Below the pieces are notes generated by a model that searched no databases, was not told the DNA's origin, and saw only the letters and a program-made list of their open reading frames with translations. From JAQBYK01 sp964499425 (GTDB lineage: Bacteria; Patescibacteriota; Gracilibacteria; UBA1369; LOWO2-01-FULL-3), in assembly GCA_964499425.1 (NCBI GenBank), contig CAZCLD010000062.1, positions 1 through 6,074 on the forward strand: 6,074 nucleotides of DNA. The letters are read 5' to 3'. This document shows positions 1 through 3,364 of this stretch, one piece after another (the first letter of the stretch is position 1; each line of letters starts with the position of its first letter). The position numbers were made by a program, and so were the translations under genes.

Positions 1-721
1 CTAGATTTAGCCAAACTAAATAGTATTGGTTCAATGTAACGTTCAGATTATCTGCCTTAACGAATCTATCTGAATCTTCCATAACCCAGGCAGACTTAAA
101 CCGATCCTTGAATGGCTCTACCAGCGTGCTTAAACTTGCGTTATTTGAGGCAACCAAAATCCATCCTCCAGACGCAGACTGCACAAATGGGACATCCGAT
201 TTTTGAGTAGTCGCTTTTAGACAATATGCTTTTGCTTCCTTACCTGAAATTAGTACCAATCCTTCTCCTCCCTTGAATACATGATTCGGATCAGTTATTT
301 CCGCTGTATCGGCTCCAAATGGTCCTTTTGGATAGGTATGAAAATATTTGGTTTCAGGCCTATATTGAGCGAATAGTATTCTCTCTGCTGCTGGATCAAT
401 ACACTCAACCAATTTACTTATGGTGCTGTCAGCGGTGGGATGAACGTAGTTTACCCCTGGTTTTAGGGTAATGAACGATTCATTGGAATCCGCATATTTT
501 GTGTCAAATACTGCCTTGTCGTTGTCATCGTATTCAAGTGATCCTTGGCGTCCGTCTTTTGTCATACCTTGGAGGCCACTTCCTAGTGAAAGGCTTGGGG
601 GAGCCGTATCACTCACTCCTTTGTTGAATCCAAAGTAGTAACTAGTGAGAGTTGCACCAATAATTATTGCAATCACTAGGAATACAGCTAGAACGTTGTT
701 GGATTTGATTGTTTTTGTCAT
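1..721 (-). CDS. Membrane-anchored extracytoplasmic protein, 3' partial (gene D)
   Basis: ATG at 721-719 is the first start after an in-frame TAA at 742-740. The frame stays open for 240 codons to the left edge, so the C-terminus is missing. Residues 1-8 carry Lys3 and Lys6, and residues 9-30 form one hydrophobic span, which predicts an uncleaved N-terminal anchor with the rest outside. Residues 35-80 are a low-complexity Gly/Ser/Asp linker. From about 83 two related modules can be read. The first runs from the Leu-Lys-Pro-Gly-Val-Asn at 86-91 to the Gly-Glu-Gly-Leu-Val-Leu-Ile at 152-158. The second runs from Gly-Gly-Trp-Ile-Leu-Val (185-190) to Tyr-Tyr-Leu-Val-Trp-Leu (233-238). They resemble the 'pGWNLVS...GYWV' beta modules found in many bacterial surface proteins; this match is by eye only. 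C107 and C167 are the only cysteines. It is unlike A and B in lacking PKD motifs. It has its own promoter, so it may be regulated separately. Confidence 0.87.
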   Translation of the reverse strand, partial: MTKTIKSNNVLAVFLVIAIIIGATLTSYYFGFNKGVSDTAPPSLSLGSGLQGMTKDGRQGSLEYDDNDKAVFDTKYADSNESFITLKPGVNYVHPTADSTISKLVECIDPAAERILFAQYRPETKYFHTYPKGPFGADTAEITDPNHVFKGGEGLVLISGKEAKAYCLKATTQKSDVPFVQSASGGWILVASNNASLSTLVEPFKDRFKSAWVMEDSDRFVKADNLNVTLNQYYLVWLNL

Positions 722-751
722 TTTTTTTATGTTTATTTTTTATTTTTACCT
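722..751 (-). promoter_or_regulatory. A-rich 5' leader of gene D without a Shine-Dalgarno site
   Basis: The predicted leader from the +1 near 751 to the ATG at 721 is almost entirely A and T, with A-runs of five, six and seven. Its only purine-rich G-containing element, AGG at 751-749, sits at the very 5' end, too far from the ATG to act as a ribosome binding site. Translation probably relies on an unstructured A-rich leader. Leader length depends on the predicted start site. Confidence 0.5.
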
Positions 752-757
752 TTTGTT

Positions 758-786
758 ATTATACCATATTTGCCGCCTCTTCTCAA
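758..786 (-). promoter_or_regulatory. Sigma70-type promoter with extended -10, driving gene D
   Basis: Read on the minus strand, TTGAGA (786-781) is followed by exactly 17 bases and then a perfect TATAAT (763-758). The -10 box is preceded by TGG, giving the extended TGn-TATAAT form. The -35 box matches consensus TTGACA at five of six positions. Transcription should begin near 751, about 30 bases before gene D's ATG. The -35 box lies 14 bases past the stop codon of gene C, so the promoter occupies the only intergenic gap in the window. No operator-like dyad overlaps it, which suggests constitutive expression. Confidence 0.85.
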
Positions 787-799
787 GTCGCCTGGGTTT

Positions 800-916
800 C
801 TACCCACTGAAGAAGAATGCCGCAATAACTGGGGCAACAACGCTTGCCATAAGGGCAAATACTGCAATGATGGCAACGATTGATAATCTTTTTCTTTGTG
901 CGCGTGTAAATCGCAT
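800..916 (-). CDS. Small single-span membrane peptide, 38 aa (gene C)
   Basis: ATG at 916-914 opens two bases after gene B's TAA and reads 38 codons to TAG at 802-800. The peptide has a strongly basic N-terminus (Arg2, Arg5, Arg8, Lys9, Arg10) followed by an uninterrupted hydrophobic stretch from residue 11 to about 36, then Ser-Gly. This pattern predicts one membrane span with the N-terminus in the cytoplasm. Alternatively it is an uncleaved signal-anchor; almost nothing would remain outside after cleavage. The tight spacing after B, same-strand placement and clean basic-then-hydrophobic pattern support a real gene despite its size. No Shine-Dalgarno sequence precedes it, so reinitiation after B is the probable mode of translation. 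I do not recognise a family. A small membrane partner of B is a guess from context. It could also be a chance reading frame. Confidence 0.68.
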   Translation of the reverse strand: MRFTRAQRKRLSIVAIIAVFALMASVVAPVIAAFFFSG

Positions 917-921
917 ATTTA
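914..921 (-). promoter_or_regulatory. Stop-start junction between genes B and C
   Basis: The minus strand reads TAAATATG: gene B's TAA (921-919), two bases, then gene C's ATG (916-914). As at the A/B junction, no Shine-Dalgarno sequence is visible upstream. The repeated arrangement supports C as a translated gene coupled to B. Confidence 0.6.
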
Positions 922-3360
922 TTCGGTTACAGTTATGGTTACTTCAGCTTTTGAGACTGTGTTCTCTGAGTCTGATATTTCTAGGGTTACATTGTACTCT
1001 CCTGCCTCTTCGAAAGTGTGATTTGGTTTTGCAGAGGTTGAATTTGAGCCGTCATCAAAATCCCAAAGATAACTTGTGATTGTTCCTGTGGAACACCCTG
1101 GATCAAATGTGGTTTCCAATGGTGCTTCTCCGGTTTCAAATACAGAAGTAAAGCAAGCACTTAGTGGTATTTCTCTTACTGTTACAGCTAGTTGAGCTGT
1201 ATCGGCAGAATTATCTGAACCTATTACCTTTACTGACGCATTGTAAGTACCGATGCCGGTATATTTGTGGCTAATAGTCGCTGATCCCAGTTTAGGAGAA
1301 GAGCCATCACCGAAATCCCATTCATAACTAGTTATTTGTCCATCTGTAAATGTTGAGCCACTAGCATCAAAATTGACTGTAAGAGGAATGTTCCCTTCGA
1401 TTTTGTCAGCTTCAAGATTTGCCGTAATCCCCTGAGCTTCTACCTTTACTACTAATGTAGCGACTCCAACGTTGTCATCCGCATCCGTAACTGAAAGTTT
1501 GATTGTATAGGTACCCTCATTTACAAATGTATGTCCAACTGACTCGCCTACACCAAATTGACTTTCGTCGCCGAAATCCCATGAGTAATCCACAATATTA
1601 TTGTCGCTATCGGTAGTCTGTTTTGCATCTAGGACTAGTGATAAAGGTGCTGTCCCTTCGAGAGCTAATTCTCCTTCCTTTATAGTAGGTATACTGAATA
1701 TTTTTGCTTTTGGACTACCTTTTGGAGCGCCGACCAAAATGCTTTTTGTGGCTACCCCAATTTTCTCTTCCTCGTCTGTAACAGTCAGTGTCACCTCGAA
1801 GGTGCCTTCTGATTCAAAGACGTGGGAAGCTGATTTTGTTTTCACGGGATCACTGCCATCATTAAAATTCCACTCATATTCTTCGATTTTTCCGTTAGGT
1901 GATGTGGATTCATCTCCTTTAAAGACATAGCTAACTGCAACAACATAGCTATCTGGCTCATCTACTACTGTAATAACTGGTTCTGGATCCTCAGCTTGTT
2001 TCACATCTATATCCTTTTCCTCGATGTCGAATTCTCCAAGGCTATTTGTAACTCTAAGTCCTACAGTATATTTGCCGATTTTCTCGAATGTGTAGCTAAT
2101 CTTTTCGCCTTCATCGTCATCGAAGTCGCCATCTTCGTCTAGATCCCATTCATAACGATCGATATTCCCATCTGGGTCTTTTGATTCGGTAGCGTCAAAT
2201 TCCACCTCGAGCGGTGCTTCTCCTGATTGAGGATCAGCTGTAAACATTGCGGCTAGAGCTTCATCTGTGACTGAAACTATTTTTGTAAATGTGCCTAATT
2301 CAACAACTTCTCCAGTGTTCTTGTCCTCAACTTTCACTGTAAGGGTTACCGTGAAGGTTCCCTTTTCCTCGTAGATGTGCGCTACTACTTGGCCTGTGCC
2401 GTTTTTAGAGTCATCACCGAAATTCCATTCGTGAGAGACTATTTTGTATTTCCTTTGATCGAATGTGATGTTTGATCCATCAAATTTGACTTCGATTGGC
2501 GCGCTGAGCTCTAAGGTCTCTTCGGGCTCTGTTACGATAGGTGCTGTAATTTCTGGTCCTGTAGCTACTCGTTTGGAGTCAAGATATGCAAAGACAACTC
2601 CCCAAATAATCAGCACTGATACTAGGATCAGTCCAGCAACTAGGCTCTTTTTCATTCCTGCTTTCTTTGTTTCTTTGTCTCCTTTTTTTGCCATGCTGGC
2701 CTTAAAGAGGCCTATCATTGTAAAGACAAAAGCCGTTAACGAGATGATAATAAATATGAAGTGGATGAATGTGATTAATCCATTTACAAATGCACCTTGA
2801 TTTACCCCGAGGAGTTTAGCTATTGGGCTAGGCTCGTTGCCGGATTGAGCAAGGAACACGAATGAAAGTACCAAGAAAAGAACTAAAATCCCCCCGAATG
2901 CACCTAAGCAACCTAGTAGGATTTTCTTTTTGGCAACTGGAGACGGCCCACCAGGTTTTGCGAGTGGCTGACCTGGTTTTACAGGTTGGCCTGGCTTTGC
3001 CGGTTGGCCTGGCACTGCAGGCTGCCCAGGTTTAACTGGAGCAGCGGGCTTGCCCGCCGTGGTGGCGGGTGCTTGACCGGGTTTTGCGATTGGTTGCCCC
3101 GGTATCACAACTGGTTCGCCAGCCTTTTTGAGTGGCTCATCTGGGCCTGTTGACGCAGGAGCCTTTGGCTCTGGCGGCGCTGCCTGTGGCGGCGCTGCTT
3201 TAGGGTTTACCGCAGATGGATCCGCTGGTTTTCCCGTTGGAGGTTGCGGATCTGTATTATACTTGTTTATCTTTGGCTCAGCTGGGATGGATTGCTCCTC
3301 ACCCATTTCGTAGCTTTGAATATCTTTGGTGTTTTTGGGCTTTTTTTCTTCTTCTGCCAT
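919..3360 (-). CDS. Three-span membrane protein with cytoplasmic PGQP repeats and six extracellular PKD domains (gene B)
   Basis: A complete 813-residue protein. Residues 1-145 are hydrophilic, Lys/Pro/Ala-rich and carry Pro-Gly-Gln motifs at 87, 94, 111, 117, 123 and 129. Predicted membrane spans are about 146-171, 191-219 and 239-260. Lysines at 144-146 and eight in loop 220-238 place the N-terminus and that loop inside and the C-terminal 550 residues outside. Six PKD domains follow: about 266-366, 367-454, 455-543, 544-641, 642-729 and 730-813, each with a Trp-Asp/Asn core such as the Trp-Asp-Phe-Gly-Asp-Gly at 681-686. Domain 2 has a full EF-hand-type loop at 406-417. The only cysteines are C151 in the first span and C736/C756 in domain 6. 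The protein ends on the last beta strand with no sorting signal. ATG 3360 is chosen as the first Met, one base after gene A's TAA; no Shine-Dalgarno sequence is visible, so coupling to A is likely. The role is inferred as a membrane-anchored adhesin or anchor for A. No named family is recognised for the N-terminal third. Confidence 0.93.
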   Translation of the reverse strand: MAEEEKKPKNTKDIQSYEMGEEQSIPAEPKINKYNTDPQPPTGKPADPSAVNPKAAPPQAAPPEPKAPASTGPDEPLKKAGEPVVIPGQPIAKPGQAPATTAGKPAAPVKPGQPAVPGQPAKPGQPVKPGQPLAKPGGPSPVAKKKILLGCLGAFGGILVLFLVLSFVFLAQSGNEPSPIAKLLGVNQGAFVNGLITFIHFIFIIISLTAFVFTMIGLFKASMAKKGDKETKKAGMKKSLVAGLILVSVLIIWGVVFAYLDSKRVATGPEITAPIVTEPEETLELSAPIEVKFDGSNITFDQRKYKIVSHEWNFGDDSKNGTGQVVAHIYEEKGTFTVTLTVKVEDKNTGEVVELGTFTKIVSVTDEALAAMFTADPQSGEAPLEVEFDATESKDPDGNIDRYEWDLDEDGDFDDDEGEKISYTFEKIGKYTVGLRVTNSLGEFDIEEKDIDVKQAEDPEPVITVVDEPDSYVVAVSYVFKGDESTSPNGKIEEYEWNFNDGSDPVKTKSASHVFESEGTFEVTLTVTDEEEKIGVATKSILVGAPKGSPKAKIFSIPTIKEGELALEGTAPLSLVLDAKQTTDSDNNIVDYSWDFGDESQFGVGESVGHTFVNEGTYTIKLSVTDADDNVGVATLVVKVEAQGITANLEADKIEGNIPLTVNFDASGSTFTDGQITSYEWDFGDGSSPKLGSATISHKYTGIGTYNASVKVIGSDNSADTAQLAVTVREIPLSACFTSVFETGEAPLETTFDPGCSTGTITSYLWDFDDGSNSTSAKPNHTFEEAGEYNVTLEISDSENTVSKAEVTITVTE
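2110..2145 (-). other. EF-hand-type calcium loop inside PKD domain 2 of gene B
   Basis: Residues 406-417 of gene B fit the twelve-position EF-hand loop: Asp at positions 1, 3, 5, 7 and 9, Gly at 6 and Glu at 12. The loop begins with the Asp of the domain's Trp-Asp core, so it replaces the usual short Phe-Gly-Asp-Gly turn. Flanking helices of a true EF-hand are absent. Calcium binding is inferred from the ligand pattern alone. Confidence 0.6.
2956..3030 (-). repeat. 18-nt tandem repeat encoding Pro-Gly-Gln-Pro units in gene B
   Basis: Residues 111-135 of gene B are four tandem units of the form Pro-Gly-Gln-Pro-x-(Lys/Val). Starts at residues 111, 117, 123 and 129 give an exact 18-base period, with the fourth unit one codon longer and a degenerate Pro-Gly-Gly-Pro copy after it. 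On the minus strand the units begin CCTGGGCAGCC, CCAGGCCAACC, CCAGGCCAACC and CCAGGTCAGCC. Looser Pro-Gly-Gln copies occur earlier at residues 87 and 94. The tract lies on the predicted cytoplasmic side, just before the first membrane span. Extended Pro-rich tails often act as spacers or protein-binding tethers. Confidence 0.85.
3044..3069 (-). repeat. Three-armed GC-rich inverted repeat in gene B
   Basis: On the plus strand GCGGGC (3044-3049) and GCCCGC (3052-3057) are perfect inverted copies two bases apart. CCCGCC (3053-3058) and GGCGGG (3064-3069) are perfect inverted copies five bases apart. The middle arm can therefore pair with either flank. The segment is locally much richer in GC than its surroundings and encodes Ala/Pro/Thr/Gly/Lys codons of the Pro-rich tail, so coding bias may explain it. 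Confidence 0.4.
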
Positions 3361-3364
3361 ATTA
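3358..3364 (-). promoter_or_regulatory. Stop-start junction between genes A and B
   Basis: The minus strand reads TAATATG: gene A's TAA (3364-3362), one T, then gene B's ATG (3360-3358). The 20 bases upstream contain no AGGAGG-like sequence. This spacing implies translational coupling by termination and reinitiation, and co-transcription of A and B. Confidence 0.7.

Noticed and set aside
793..806. Perfect 5-bp stem with a 4-base loop at the end of gene C
   Set aside because: It overlaps the stop codon and has no following U-run on the minus strand, so it does not look like an intrinsic terminator; the stem is short enough to be chance.
645..1079. Plus-strand open frame covering the gene C region
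   Set aside because: It runs antisense through the D start, promoter, gene C and the end of B. Its product is Leu/Phe-rich, as expected from the complement of these genes, and it has no initiation signal.
3256..3261. TATAAT on the minus strand inside the start of gene B
   Set aside because: At 17-base spacing the -35 position reads CAGCTG, there is no TGn extension, and the bases code Lys-Tyr-Asn within the tail of B.
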